Part shown: in pieces, positions 37,310 through 48,360 of the stretch
Layout of the letters: the number at the start of each line of letters is the position of its first letter
How positions within the stretch are numbered: position 1 is the first letter of the stretch
Origin: Channa striata
Lineage: Eukaryota; Chordata; Actinopteri; Anabantiformes; Channidae
DNA: 64,000 nucleotides
Direction: 5' to 3'
Assembly: GCA_033026295.1 (NCBI GenBank)
Contig: CM065177.1
Coordinates: 2,163,400 to 2,227,399, forward strand
The notes under the pieces: generated by a model
What the model was told of the DNA's origin: nothing
The model's database searches: none
The model's input: the letters and a program-made list of their open reading frames with translations, nothing else
Made by a program: the position numbers and the translations under genes

Positions 37310-37745
37310 TTCTTTAGTAAACCTAGTAAAAACAGTAGGCTTAGAGAAAGTTGTGGGTGTGTTAAAAGCAATAAAACACATTTTGTGTAAAATTCCTGTT
37401 ACATTTTTCTGTATAACACTGGCCCTTGACCTTCCTGTGAACCTTATCAGCTGCTGTACCTGCCTAAATACAACCATGCCACGCTTCCATAAGGTTATAG
37501 TCAATGTACAGCAGGATAACATATTATGGCAGTTATTAATCCAGATATTTTACTGCAAGTTCTGATATTTTCACAGACAAAAAATATGTGTCTGGTAACA
37601 TTTTATTGATATTTTCAGTATTGGCCTGTTTGCAACTCATGATTTATGTTCCATGTCAACATATTCTTATTATGTTTTGAGGAAATGTAAAGTTGTTGAA
37701 ATTATGTTTTTCAGGAAAACATAATTGAAGTTTTGTCAAAAAGAT
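37310..37745 (+). repeat. Unclassified dispersed repeat, copy 3 of 3
   Basis: The most complete copy. Its left half aligns with the reverse complement of 25,035-25,265 and its right half with 34,770-35,040, so the three pieces define one family at least about 430 bases long. No terminal inverted repeats or tail could be assigned. Confidence 0.6.
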
Positions 37746-39653
37746 GGCAGGAGACAGACTTGTGAGAACTAGAATGAAATGAGGTAATGATTTCTAATTA
37801 TTTTCTGATTCCAAAAAATTTAAAGGTGAATCTCCTTCCTCCACCTGAATTTCCTTCAGTTTTTCAGTTCACTTTAACTTGTAGCACTGAGCAAAAGGGT
37901 AACACAGCAGGTGATATTATTCATGGGACAGTATGCCTGCAATTAAACCCCGAAGCAAGCGTCAACACAGCTTAGTTGGTGATCAACGTGTCTTGATGAT
38001 TATATGTTTAGGAAGAAGCAGCCAACAGAAAGCTGTGTAGAACAGAGTGACACAAAGTGAAATGACATCAGCTCTGCAAAAACTGGTTTACTGGTAAATG
38101 CATTTCTACTGTATGGGAGCAGTTTTCACTCACCGGGTGGTCATAAGTTAGAGGCAGCAGCAGAACTGCAGCCCTGGAGCCAGTGGAGGGTCAGTGTTGT
38201 GCTGAAGAAGATATATCTGATACATAAATAGCAGCATTAGTTGTTCCTCAGCGTGTCCACACTCAGGAAAGGAAAGCTCACATAAAGAAGCATATTTTTC
38301 CATTCCACTAGTATTCTACCACCGTGTAAAATGAATAAGTCATAACGGGAGAAAGTCTATGCTGATGTCAACAAGCAGAGAAAATTCCCTGGTGTCACAG
38401 AGTCTGAATGCTAATGGATTTGTGCTGTCACGTGTTTCTTCAGTATCACTTACAGAACAGTATGGTTTAGTCTTTCAGTCAGTTACATAAGAAACTTACT
38501 TCCATGCAACATGGGGATAAATAAGTTTTTCTGTAGAGAATCTGCTCCCAACAGTCAGGTGACAAAATACCCTGAATATGGCTGCCCTGCTGCGTGAACA
38601 CATTCGTCTGTTGTGAAGTGTGGTACCGAGAGTTAAACACAAGATAGGCAAATGGAAAAGCTGCCAATCGTCATCTGCTGATACCGGTTTCCTCTCTGCG
38701 TCTGCTACGAGCCGCAGGGGGAATCGTTTCACTTGATTACTATACTGTGTCAGATGTCGTCATTAAGCCAAATCAAGAGATACAGACAAGAGAGAGCGAT
38801 GGGGAGCAGGGAGGAAGGGAAAAAATAATCTGAGGGGGAAAAAAGGAAAGAGATTGCAAAAAAGCAACGGAGCATTGGAGAAGAGAGACAGAGAACAAGG
38901 AGTCAGTGTGAGCGTGTGATCAAGAGGAAGAAAAAAAGCTGTTCTGAAAAGTTCATTGAGGCAGATTTTTATGATGAGTGGAGCTGTGTTGGTCTTGACA
39001 GCAGGGGATCAAAGGGAGCTATGTGTCATGGGGGCAGACAGCGTCTTTTCAAGGCCTGTCAGCCTGGTAGCATTTTAAGTCATACTTATTTAGCTTGCTT
39101 GGACAGACACGGCACTAAAGGAGAGCGGAGGATGAGACGGCATGGGCACAACTGGCATGTGGAGGGAGCTGCTCTGAATTACAGCGGGCAGCGGTGAGGA
39201 TTTCTCCTGCCACTTTATGGGCTGTCAGAGGCTCAGAGGAGCCGACTGTCACTCAATCACACATTGTGTTTGTGGATGCTCTGGAGTCTGTCAAACGTTT
39301 TTTTTTTCTTTTTTAGATTAAGTGAAATAGCAGCTAGTGGAAATAAACAAGTCCAGCTGGATGTAATGTGGATTCTTGCTGATGCCTTTAGCTGATGATT
39401 ACAACGACAAGGACGGGTTACATTCCGGACAATATGCTGGCTGACTTTAAAATGCGGCATGATATGGATGATGATAGTGATGAGACAGTGGAATACACAC
39501 AGTCTGCACAATTGTTGGGCAAGTGGTATATTTGAGGATTAATTTTGTTATTGTACATCTACAGTACCCTTGTTCAATCCAAACTGTTAACAAACCCTCA
39601 AACCTGAACATTGTAGTAGAAGTGAGGTTTTGGCTTTCTTAAGACGATATCTA
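37746..39653. other. Unique DNA with GA-rich block, no gene seen
   Basis: A purine-rich tract lies at about 38,775-38,935. Only chance frames are present. Confidence 0.4.
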
Positions 39654-40591
39654 CATGTGCACCATTATTAGGCAACTTTTAGTGCAGAATTACTATGCAA
39701 CTAAAAAAACAAAGATTTTCCCATCATCTTGTTTATTCTCACCTGTTAAAGTGAGAATAATAAACATAATCAAAATTTACAAATACAAATTTCTGAGATT
39801 CAGACACTGTTCAGAGGTGTACGATTTACCTTCAATGTAAATTCCCTGCTTAAGAAGGGCCCAATAGTTCTCAATAGGATTTAAGTCAGGTGAAGAAGGG
39901 GGCCGTGTCATTTGTTTTTCATCTCTAAGGCCTTTACTAGGCTGCCAGGCAGTGGAGCACTTCTATCCATGTGATGGAGCGTTGTCTTAAAAATCAAAGT
40001 CTTCTTGAAAGATTCAGATTTTTCCTGTACCACTGCTTGAGGAAAGCCTCTTCTAAAAATTGGCTGTAGGTCCGAGAAACGTCCAACTAGCTCATCTTTA
40101 ATAATACCTGCCCATACCACTACCCCACCTCCACCTTGCTGGCATCTGGCTCGAAGTGGAGCTCTGTGTCCGTTACTGATCCAACGAGGGGCCCATCCAT
40201 CTGGCCCGTCAAGAGTCACTGTCATCTCATCAGTCCACAAAACCTTTGAAAAATCTTACTTCAGAAATTTCTTGGGCCATTTTTAAATTTTAACTTATAT
40301 GTCTTGTTCGGAGGTTGTCAGGTTTCAGCCTTTCTTACCTTGGCTACGTCCCTGAGAACTGAACACCTCGCACTTCTTGACACTCCAGGTAGGTTGCAGG
40401 TGTGGAATATGGCAGCATTGGAGGATAACGGGTTCCTGGTACCTTGCCTCGTTACCCAAATACATATCACCTGATATGCTTTAAATACAGCAAGCAATTT
40501 TATAAAGTTTATACAGCTTGCAGTTGGAAATTATTGATACAATGATGATATGGTCAAAATAATCATTTGGCTAAAAATTGTGCACACTGTG
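39654..40591 (-). mobile_element. Tc1/mariner-like transposon with both ends
   Basis: TA target dinucleotides flank the element at 39,652-39,653 and 40,592-40,593. The left terminus CATGTGCACCATTATTAGGC and the reverse complement of the right terminus, CACAGTGTGCACAATTTTTA followed by GCCAA, form imperfect inverted repeats. The 938-base interior holds a partial transposase on the minus strand. Intact relatives are roughly 1.3-1.6 kb or more, so the copy is internally deleted. Confidence 0.75.
39908..40255 (-). pseudogene. Tc1-like transposase fragment (DDE_3-type)
   Basis: The minus-strand frame begins with WTDEMTVTLDGPDGW and continues to CQQGGGGVVVWAGI and DELVG. These are the strand order and motifs of the first part of a Tc1/mariner catalytic domain, where the Asp of DEM is the first catalytic residue. 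The next expected block, with the second Asp in 'H.DNAP.H', is present only as a garbled HMDRSAPLPGSLVKAL. The third catalytic residue and the DNA-binding N-terminus are absent. Non-functional; only part of the catalytic fold survives. Confidence 0.7.
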
Positions 40592-43284
40592 TAGTTGTAT
40601 GGGGACATCTGTGTGTTATCCCACCAGTTTGGAACATGTACTCTGAAGTAAAGTTCCATTACTTTTTCAACAGACTAACTAAAGTGTAATTGTTAAAATC
40701 ATACATTTCAAAGGTAACATGCTCAAAACGGTGGTGGTGGTTATTAGACTGTTGCTTTTAATGAAAGGTGGTCTGTGTATGGAGTGGGACAGGGTGGGTG
40801 AGGGCGACTTTGCAAGTTGACAAAGCAGGTGATTGCATGATGACGTTTTGACCGATCCCACACCAAAATGCTCTTTTACTAAAATATATCTGTAGCCTAC
40901 TCTGGATTAGGGGCCAAAATGAACTTTAAGCTTTGAACGCAAACGCACCTTCACTTGTGGTCCAAGGCTCTTTCAAATAGGACAAAGTAAAAAAATACAT
41001 AGAGCAAAGCACATGTCCCCAAAATGGTGAGGGGGGCATAACTGGTTTAGCCTGTGACCCCAAAACACTAAATCAAGCTCTAGGTGGATGTCAAAGCTGT
41101 GGAATTTCAAAGTCGGCAGTCGACAGTTAAAGTTTGTATCCCCTTCAAACAGGAGATGTGTGTCTTTGAGTGTTATCTTTCCCTAAACCTGTGCCTGACG
41201 TTATCGTGCCTGAACCTAATCAAGTAGATGAGAGGCCAGTGTGAGTTTCAGGTGGCCCCTACCCACCATCAGTGAACTAAAGAACACTTAAACGGTGAAT
41301 TCTCAGATTCAGGCTTTTCCTAATTAATTCTTGTAGCGTTTATTATTCTTTTAAAGTGGTCATTCCGCTGTAAACCATCCTCATTGTGGTCAGAATATCA
41401 CTGTAAATTAATTTAATCGTTATTCAGCATTCTATGGCTACTTCTTAAAACTGCCCTTGTCTTGGTCTAGACTGGAATATCTCACAGCTGCTTATTACAT
41501 TGCTGCGATGTGCATGGTGTCAGTCCATGAATCCTACTGACTTTGGTTGTCCCCTCCCTTTTCCCCTAAAGCCACCGTGAGGGGGACATTTGCAGTTTAA
41601 ACTGAAATGTCTCTTATGTGAATACCGGGTTGAACATTAGAGCCGGGTACATTGAGATATAGAGCTGGTGGAGCACATTCCTTACAATCTGTACAGAATA
41701 TGACATGCTCTACGCTTAGACCATCAATTCAGATAAGGAAAATCTCCAAAAAATAATTTAATGGGGGGGGAGAAAGAAATCGGAGAATGAGCAACAGTGA
41801 AGCAATCCCTCTTCGAGGATGCAACAGACAGTTTAAGGTTACAGAGCTCCTCACTTCTCAAATTAAAGATGACATCTTGCACTTGAATGTAGGATCCATT
41901 ATTTTATTTAAGATTTCAGAGCCTGAAGAAAAAAACCATGGCAGTGCAATAGTTTCAAACAACACCTGCTGCTAGGCTCTGATGCATTAGATACTTTAAA
42001 AATTATAGCTTATTCAGCTAATTCAGTGTTACAAAAAGTTTTTAATATGTCGCTCCAAACAGATTACACACTCTTGTATTTAAGACAAGGTTTGTTTAAT
42101 GTAGGGTTTAGGGACCACACTGGTTTTGTCACTCTGAGAATGGAAAATGGGGGAGAGTGAGCGCATGCATATTTATATTTGCTGATTTATGAATGGATTT
42201 ATTTCGCCACCGTTTAGAGCTGTGCTGATATAATGTATGAAAACCTCGAGATGTTTTTTTTTTTTTTTTTTTCTTGTACCTGTTCTGTAGAGTTTGTGCT
42301 GGCATATAAATGGAGCAAGAACTATTTAAAACAGGGGAAAAAATTATGTATTTATGTAACAAGACTGCACACAAAGTACCATGCAGCACTGGCGTATATT
42401 CTGCGTCTCCTGTCATACTACACATTGTGTACCAACTCTTTTCCCCAGCCTTAAGCATGCCTGATTACATGCAATTATAGGCAACTTATTTTCCCTCCCT
42501 GTGGTTGGCATCTCTATTGGAAGACGGGCAGATGAAAGCAAATCATTAAGCAATTTGAAGCAGATATATGTATCTAAAGGCTCCAGGGTAGAAAGAGCCT
42601 GTGAGGAAGTACACTCAGGAGCAAGCAGGGACAAGTTTCCTCCTCTAAACTCCAGATTTCAACAACCTCACGCTTCAAACTTTATACAAGTGCTACCCTC
42701 ATGAATATTGCTCCTGTCATTATGTTTAGCACTAGAACTCAATTGTGATTAATTCAGTTACAGTTTGGCATTGGCGAGCTTCAAGGAACTCAGTCCAAAA
42801 ATAGCAGCCTTTTGAATGAGCTCAACAGATAACAGTGTGAAGTGTTTTCCTAACTGATTACAGGTAATGACTACTGGAACAGTTTGGACACTAACTGTGG
42901 CATCGTTGCTGGAATTGCATTAAATTAAAATCTCAGCATGTTCTGTGTTAATATTCAATGTCTCAACTTCCAGATTTATACAGTACATATATTCCCTTAT
43001 TGGGTGATGGCACCACTTTTTCACAAGGCATCCTTCAGAAATAATATATGTTAAACCTAATGATGCCTCTAATGCTAACAAACACTAACCTTCTATAATG
43101 AGAGTTGGGTTGCCATTAAAAGTTTCCAAGACTATAGCTTCAAAACATTCAGTCATCATTCACCACACTGAACTTTCTCTAAGAACCAATTACAGCTAAC
43201 ACTATCTATTTAATAAATGTGTGGCTATTGTGTCCATACACACAATCAGTTCTGCAATTACACAACATAATCTAAGCTCCATCC
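40592..43284. other. Unique DNA, no gene seen
   Basis: CCTAAACCTGTGCCTGACG at about 41,183 resembles the repeat at 17.8-18.1 kb. A T-run lies at 42,254-42,272. The segment 42,480-42,780 is repeat-free and could include conserved non-coding DNA. No coding signature. Confidence 0.4.
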
Positions 43285-43690
43285 TACCTAAAAGATCTCC
43301 TAGTACCATATAACCCTAATAGACCACTTCAGTCTAAGGATGTAGGCCTACATGTGGTTCCCAGAATGGGAGGCAGAGCCTTTAGCTATCAATCTCCTCT
43401 CCAGTGGAACCAGCTCCCAGTCCAGATTCAGGAAGCAGACACCTTCTGTACTTTGAAGACGAGGCTCAAAACCTTGTAGTTAGTTCTAGTCCTGCTGTTT
43501 TAGGCTTATACTGCTGGGGATCAACCCCTGATACACTGAGAGACTTTCCTCCTCTCTCCCCACATTTATGTCACCACTGTATGACATTCACTCTGTGTCG
43601 TCTTTCTCCCTCTCTGTCTCCGTCTCTCTGTCCCTGTCTTCAGGTGTCCCCGACTTTGGAGATTTGTGGCTTCCAGACTTTCCACTTAAG
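43285..43690 (+). mobile_element. L2-clade LINE fragment (ORF2 C-terminus, start of 3' region)
   Basis: TGGGAGGCAGAGCCTTTAGC encodes the same GGRAFSY block as the 22.9-kb copy, then continues through the ORF2 end (CCAGTGGAACCAGCTCCCAG, AAGACGAGGCTCAAAACC). It breaks off within the 3' region near GGTGTCCCCGACTTTGG. The terminal TTGAATTG tail is missing, so this copy is truncated at both ends. Confidence 0.7.
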
Positions 43691-45372
43691 GAAGTTAAAA
43701 AGATGAATTCAATAACCCTTAAATTCACCATATCTTCCCAAAAGCCAGACATCCAATAACTAAACTACTTTTCTTATAAAGGGCTTAAGGGGCGATGGGG
43801 CAACCCCACGTGTCACTGGGCAAAAGATGGGGTATGAGCTGGACAAGTTGCCAGTGTATCAATGGAGACAGTGTCAAAGTCCTTCAAGTAAGTGCAGGTA
43901 TTTAATTTTATTACTAAATAAATTGTACACAAAAGGATTTTGGCACTTTGTCAGAAGGTTGGAGAACAAAGTAAGAACCCTGTTTAGTGAAGATAAAAAC
44001 AACTGCTCTTAAACGTTAAGTTAAACATAGTTAATATTGAGTAGCTAGTTTCCATACACAGTCCAAAGGTAGGTACTCGCAAATCACAGTAAATTGTTTA
44101 TTAAGTAAATAGTTTCATTCATTCATCAAAACAAATTCAAATTGCAAAACTCCAAATTAAGTCCTACGTTCCGGCTCTACCCCTACCACATTCACACAAA
44201 CACAATTCCACTCTGAATGTACACATCAGACACATTTATTTTGTGTCTGATTTTAAAAATCAATTTGTGTTCACAAACCTGTTTACTTGAAATTCATTTT
44301 TTTGGATTTATGTCTTCTAATGCCAAATAAATCAGTCATTGATTAGCAAACTAATTAATTAATTAATTAAAACATTGCCCTTTCTGGCATTGAGGATGTG
44401 ATTTTTAGTTAATTGTGCTGGTCAACAGTCAAATCTGAACCGGAGGTGATTTAATATCAGGATGTTCTGTTAGTTGTTCATAGTGGTGGAGTGGTTTTAA
44501 TGTTGTGGTGGACAGGGGTCAGCAATGGGGGGATTTGGCTGCTGTCTATGATCCACAGGAGTCAGAACGCATCAATCAACTGGTACCAGCTCTGACTTTG
44601 TGCCTTCGACGCACTGTTACCGGTTTATGTGAGGAGTATCGTGAAACTGTACTGAAGACAGGACAATCCTGCAAAATGACTTTCCATGACCTGATTTTTT
44701 TTTTTCTAAGTGATTTTCCAGCGGATTAAGTGCATAGCCAAACTAGATGGTTGATGTTTCCTGGTTTGCAATGCTACAGATTAAACTGAACTTTTGTTTA
44801 CATCCTGTCCAATGTTCTTGGCGCTGGATCCCACTTTTGTACACAGTGAAAGTTTGCTGGTCCAGAGGGAGCAACTTAAAAGCTTAGAAATATCAAGTTA
44901 TGTCACAAATGCAAGAACGGTTGTGAGTTATGTTGCTGCTTTCAGGTTTTATAAGAAAAAAAAAACAGCATGTGGAACAAAAATACGGATATGTCTGGTT
45001 CCGTCTCATCGAGTTTGATCCTTTTTATAACTGACCACTGTCAGTAGTTTAGGTCTGATTTCTGCAAGTTTCTAACTGGTTGTGGTTGTGATGATAGGAA
45101 ATGGTGTGTTGTTGAGGTATGGTTTAGAGTTTGACTGAATTGGTCTTCGGTTGTTGAGCTGTTGGATCTAAGAAAGTCGTAGGAAAGGATTCACGTCACT
45201 TTATGAGCGTCACACCAAAGAGTGTGAATTGTTTAGAGGCACTGATTCTGTTGTTACGCCTACTCATTCAGACTCTTCTTTGAACATGTCTGAACCTTCA
45301 CACTAACCACTCATTTCACTTTGGATTCACCCAGCACTGTTTCATTCTTTATGTCTTTATCTGTCTCTTTCT

Positions 45373-45373
<1 letters not shown>
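43691..45373. other. Mostly unique DNA; weak coding-like frame
   Basis: At 44,484-44,729 (+) a frame follows a TAG and includes ESERINQLVPALTLCLRRTV, but it runs into a T-tract. Its start, GTGGTGGAGTGGTTTTAATG, resembles the end of a DNA-transposon repeat. Not called as a gene. (TTAA)n-like sequence lies at 44,354-44,370. Confidence 0.35.

Positions 45374-45463
<90 letters not shown>
45374..45463. repeat. (AC)n microsatellite, 45 units
   Basis: Ninety uninterrupted bases of AC, the longest perfect simple repeat in the window. It lies 57 bases upstream of a candidate exon acceptor. Confidence 0.95.
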
Positions 45464-45466
<3 letters not shown>

Positions 45467-45520
45467 TGCTGTGTGGAAAATTACATTTTCTTAAAAGCAC
45501 TTGGTTTCTGCTGTTTTCAG

Positions 45521-45688
45521 GTAGTTTAGCGTATGCGATGGAGCCTCCTGGCATGGGGTCTCTGCAGCACAGCAGGGGGAAGCTGTTAGGGGAGGAAATG
45601 AAAGAAACAACAGGGCAGTCACACAATGCATATCATTGCGCTCAATGTGAACAGCAGCTCACGAAGGACTGCCTGAAAGTGTGGCAAG
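45521..45688 (+). CDS. Candidate exon, unknown protein
   Basis: A good acceptor context (TTTCTGCTGTTTTCAG, ending at 45,520) opens a 168-base segment with no stops in the frame that begins one base into a codon. CAAG followed by GTGGAA closes it, so both flanking introns would be phase 1. The peptide includes SLAYAMEPPGMGSLQ and YHCAQCEQQLTKDC, the latter with a Cys-X2-Cys pair. If the donor is not used, the frame continues to a stop at 45,763-45,765. I do not recognise the sequence. It might be the exon before the 46,894-47,355 pair, which also starts in phase 1. A chance alignment of signals is possible. Confidence 0.25.
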
Positions 45689-46239
45689 GTGGAACCAAGG
45701 CTGTCAGCGGCCCCATGGAGATGATGGTGCACACTGGGTGTTTTTTGTTTTTCCACTGGTTTTGATATTTAAAAAGGTAAATAGTGCTCCGCTCACTTGT
45801 TTATTAACTGACTTTTTGTAGGTGTATTGCAGTATTTTGTGTCTCTGAATTTGTTTGGTGTCACTTTTTTTTTTTTTTTTTCTCACCTAGCAGCTATTTT
45901 ACAACATGTGTGGGAGTTTTGTGTCTGTCTGTTTTTTTTGTTGTTTTTATTTTGTTTTTTGTTTTGTTTTTAATACTTTTTAACAAGAAATGTTGGGCTG
46001 AAGTTTCTACGGAGGTTATGATACTAACATGCCTTTCTTACTCTGGGATGGTCCACTGCATTATTTTTTTAGTTCTGCAGAGGGAAAAAAGAAATCAACA
46101 GACATAGCAAACTGTAACACGATCATGCAGCAGCAAAGTATTAAAACATCATACACTAAATGAGCCCTATGCAGATTTTAGGCTTATTTTTTTTCAACGC
46201 TGGAGCTTGCACATGGCTATTATCTCCAATACCACTGTG
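45689..46239. other. Non-coding, T-rich
   Basis: Several long T and GT/TTTG runs and no coding signature. Confidence 0.4.
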
Positions 46240-46350
46240 CTAATTTGATCAAATTTTCCATGTCTGATTAGCCATCTTGCACACACTCATTCTTCCACAT
46301 ACCAGAAAGTGTAAAGGTGCTTCGTTTGTTACAAGCTGTGTGCCAGTCCT

Positions 46351-46433
46351 CAGCAGCTCAAATGATTCAATGAAAGTGAAGCCACACAAATTATCCAGTG
46401 AAAATGTCTGGACCATAATCATTTGAGCTGCTG
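46351..46433. repeat. Perfect 17-bp inverted repeat, 49-base loop
   Basis: CAGCAGCTCAAATGATT at 46,351-46,367 is exactly complementary to AATCATTTGAGCTGCTG at 46,417-46,433. The surroundings (46,240-46,620) are repeat-free. The arms contain CAAATG E-box-like and AGCAGCTC motifs. It may be a structured RNA, a regulatory element with two facing sites, or the relic of an inverted duplication. Confidence 0.7.
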
Positions 46434-46893
46434 CTAATTCCCCTTAGGATGTCTTACTGATGGAAATCACCAGTGCTTAATTTATAAAGAGGCCCTCTTT
46501 AAGGTAATAGGTCCAACATGCAACCTTGTTTAATTGCAAAGACAATTTAAAAAAGTTCATTTAATGGGTGAACTCATCAAACGGCTCCCTGCCAATTTTT
46601 CCTTTTTTCTTTATCAATTTTTTTTTTTACTTGGAAACACCACCATTCTGGTGCTATTTGCCTTTTGTTATTTGCGTAGACCTTAATCTTAAGCCATAAC
46701 AAACATGTTCTTATATCTTAAGTATTCAACCTAAGGGGCTCTCAGCAAAGATTATTAAATTACATGACAACCTTACAGCAGATAAGGCTAAGCAGTAAGC
46801 CAATGAGAACGCAAAGGGATTAATAACTCTTAATGATGAACAGTATTCATTGTTAGTTGGCAGTCACTTGAAATCAACTCTGCAATGTCCCAG

Positions 46894-47136
46894 AATGCAT
46901 TGCGCCTGATGGATCCGGAGCTACTCCCCAAACTGCAACATATGGTCCGACCTGTGCAACCTCTGTGAGGGCAATGTTTGCCTGTACCCTCCGGCTTACA
47001 GAGAATAGAGATGGGAAATACGAATCTTATGACTGGGCAATGTTTGTTCTCAAACACTATATACCTGCATTTGGACAAAGAGGAACCGGGACCTGCTGCT
47101 GCTGCTTCACCGGACATGAAGCAGACTCTCTCACAG
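46894..47136 (+). CDS. Candidate penultimate exon, unknown protein
   Basis: Eighty-one codons are open in the frame that starts one base into a codon, after TGTCCCAG (a weak acceptor), and end at CTCACAG followed by GTAAAG. The segment is 243 bases with phase 1 on both sides, as is common for modular extracellular exons. It includes ENRDGKYESYDWAMFVLK and a four-cysteine run (TCCCCF), with three further cysteines upstream. I recognise no family. Splicing to 47,255 across a 118-base intron keeps the frame. The last 25 bases plus the donor are duplicated about 929 bases downstream. Confidence 0.3.
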
Positions 47137-47158
47137 GTAAAGTCCCAATACAGTCGCT
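47112..47158 (+). repeat. 47-base exon/intron-boundary segment, duplicated at 48,041-48,087
   Basis: The two copies differ at three of 47 positions and include the GTAAAG donor. Similarity resumes patchily further on (CAGTAATT...TTTTCTGTGTGA), so the original duplicated block was longer. In the proposed frame the two exonic changes give one silent difference and one Leu/Ile change. Confidence 0.75.
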
Positions 47159-47254
47159 CAGTAATTACCCGTTTTCTGTGTGAGTTTGTCTCAATGACTC
47201 TTGTGGCTTTTAAACCGTGGTATTTATCAAACTGTATTTCCTATGTAATTGTAG

Positions 47255-47355
47255 GCCTCACTTTCATCGACTACAGCCGGTTCCACAGAATGGGAGAAGA
47301 GATCCCAGCAAAAAATACGAGTGAACTCGCCTTCCACAAGCTACTGACTGTGTGA
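47255..47355 (+). CDS. Candidate terminal exon, unknown protein
   Basis: After TTTCCTATGTAATTGTAG the segment joins in phase 1 to the exon ending at 47,136. It gives GLTFIDYSRFHRMGEEIPAK and about 12 more residues before TGA at 47,353-47,355. The intron (47,137-47,254) is GT...AG and of a length typical of compact fish introns. An AATAAA lies at 47,851-47,856, a possible but distant polyadenylation signal. The function cannot be assigned. A decayed gene is an alternative. Confidence 0.3.
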
Positions 47356-48040
47356 CAAACTGCATTCTGTTGTAGTACAGCAATGTCTGTGGTAAATGTA
47401 AAACATAAATACAAATGTCTGGGCCAAAGTCTCTCTTCAATGTTAAAGCTATTGAACAAAAACTCCCATATGTTGCACATATCCACCTTTTTTGAAAAGA
47501 CATTAACTTTGACTTGTATACCATTTTTTATTTAGATGGTTTCTTGTCTAAATGTTTTTTTTTTTTTTATAAGCCTGTATACACTACCACATTGAATTAA
47601 ATTAATTTAGCTTTACAGCTTTTGAAAATGCAACTTGTTTTTGATAATGTCTTGAACCATGATTCAATGCATTGTTCTACGAAAGGTCCAAACAGTGGGT
47701 GTTCAGCCTTTTACAGTGGACAAACTTGTCCAAAGTGTTTGAGATCCAGCCCTCTTGTGGGCATTTGCCTGCTCTGCCACAAACACTGCAGCTGTACCTG
47801 AACCCTCTAAAGATGATGCAGTGTTCTCAAACTGTACACACGTTATCAAAAATAAAAACTAAATTTAAACCAGAATGTACTTTCAATGCAGTTTACCGTG
47901 GTCATTATGTGACTGTAAGAAGAAATTCTCTGGCCTTTCCTTGAAAACAATGTCATTTGGACTGTTAAAGAGGAAAGGTGGATCATAAACTGCTGCTGCA
48001 ACTTATCAATTAAAATAGTCCAATTATATACTATCAAAAT

Positions 48041-48087
48041 GGACATGAAGCGGACTCTATCACAGGTAAAGTCCCAATACTGTCGCT
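48041..48087 (+). repeat. Second copy of the duplicated boundary segment
   Basis: See 47,112-47,158. Here the upstream exon is not recognisable beyond GGACATGAAGCGGACTC, so the duplicate may be partial. Confidence 0.7.
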
Positions 48088-48229
48088 ATAACAATATACA
48101 AGGCATTTTGCAATTTACTGTGTAACAGTAATTTACAAACTGTTTTTCTGTGTGATTTTTTTTTTTTTTCTTATTTTATTTTGACTAATGAGCACCCTGG
48201 GGACAGGTAGCGAAAACCAGCAACATTTT

Positions 48230-48360
48230 GAGTTTGATGCCACCAACACTTAAAATGTGGGCAAAAAGCCTGGCGAATAGAAAGGGGACTAAATTGCACT
48301 TTATTAAAGTTTGCACTTTTTAATTTTGAAATCATCCAGGATGTTCCTTGAATTTATCAT
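48230..48360 (+). repeat. Local duplication, copy A
   Basis: GAGTTTGATGCCACCAACAC, AAAATGTGGGCAAA, AAAGGGGACT and ATCATCCAGGATGTTCCTTG recur in the same order at 48,584-48,691. Copy A is longer by about 20 bases. CTTCAGAATATTAAT at 48,497 and 48,715 extends the paired structure. Confidence 0.85.

Noticed and set aside
37250..37522. Frame sharing FRQV..L.RF.GRS with 25,031-25,357
   Set aside because: Indels between the copies change the frame midway. The similarity is that of a repeat family, not a conserved protein.
44484..44729. Frame with ESERINQLVPALTLCLRRTV as a possible exon
   Set aside because: No good acceptor or donor. The start resembles a transposon end and the frame runs into a T-tract.
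45357..45626. 89-codon minus frame with a long Val-Cys repeat
   Set aside because: It is a translation of the AC microsatellite.
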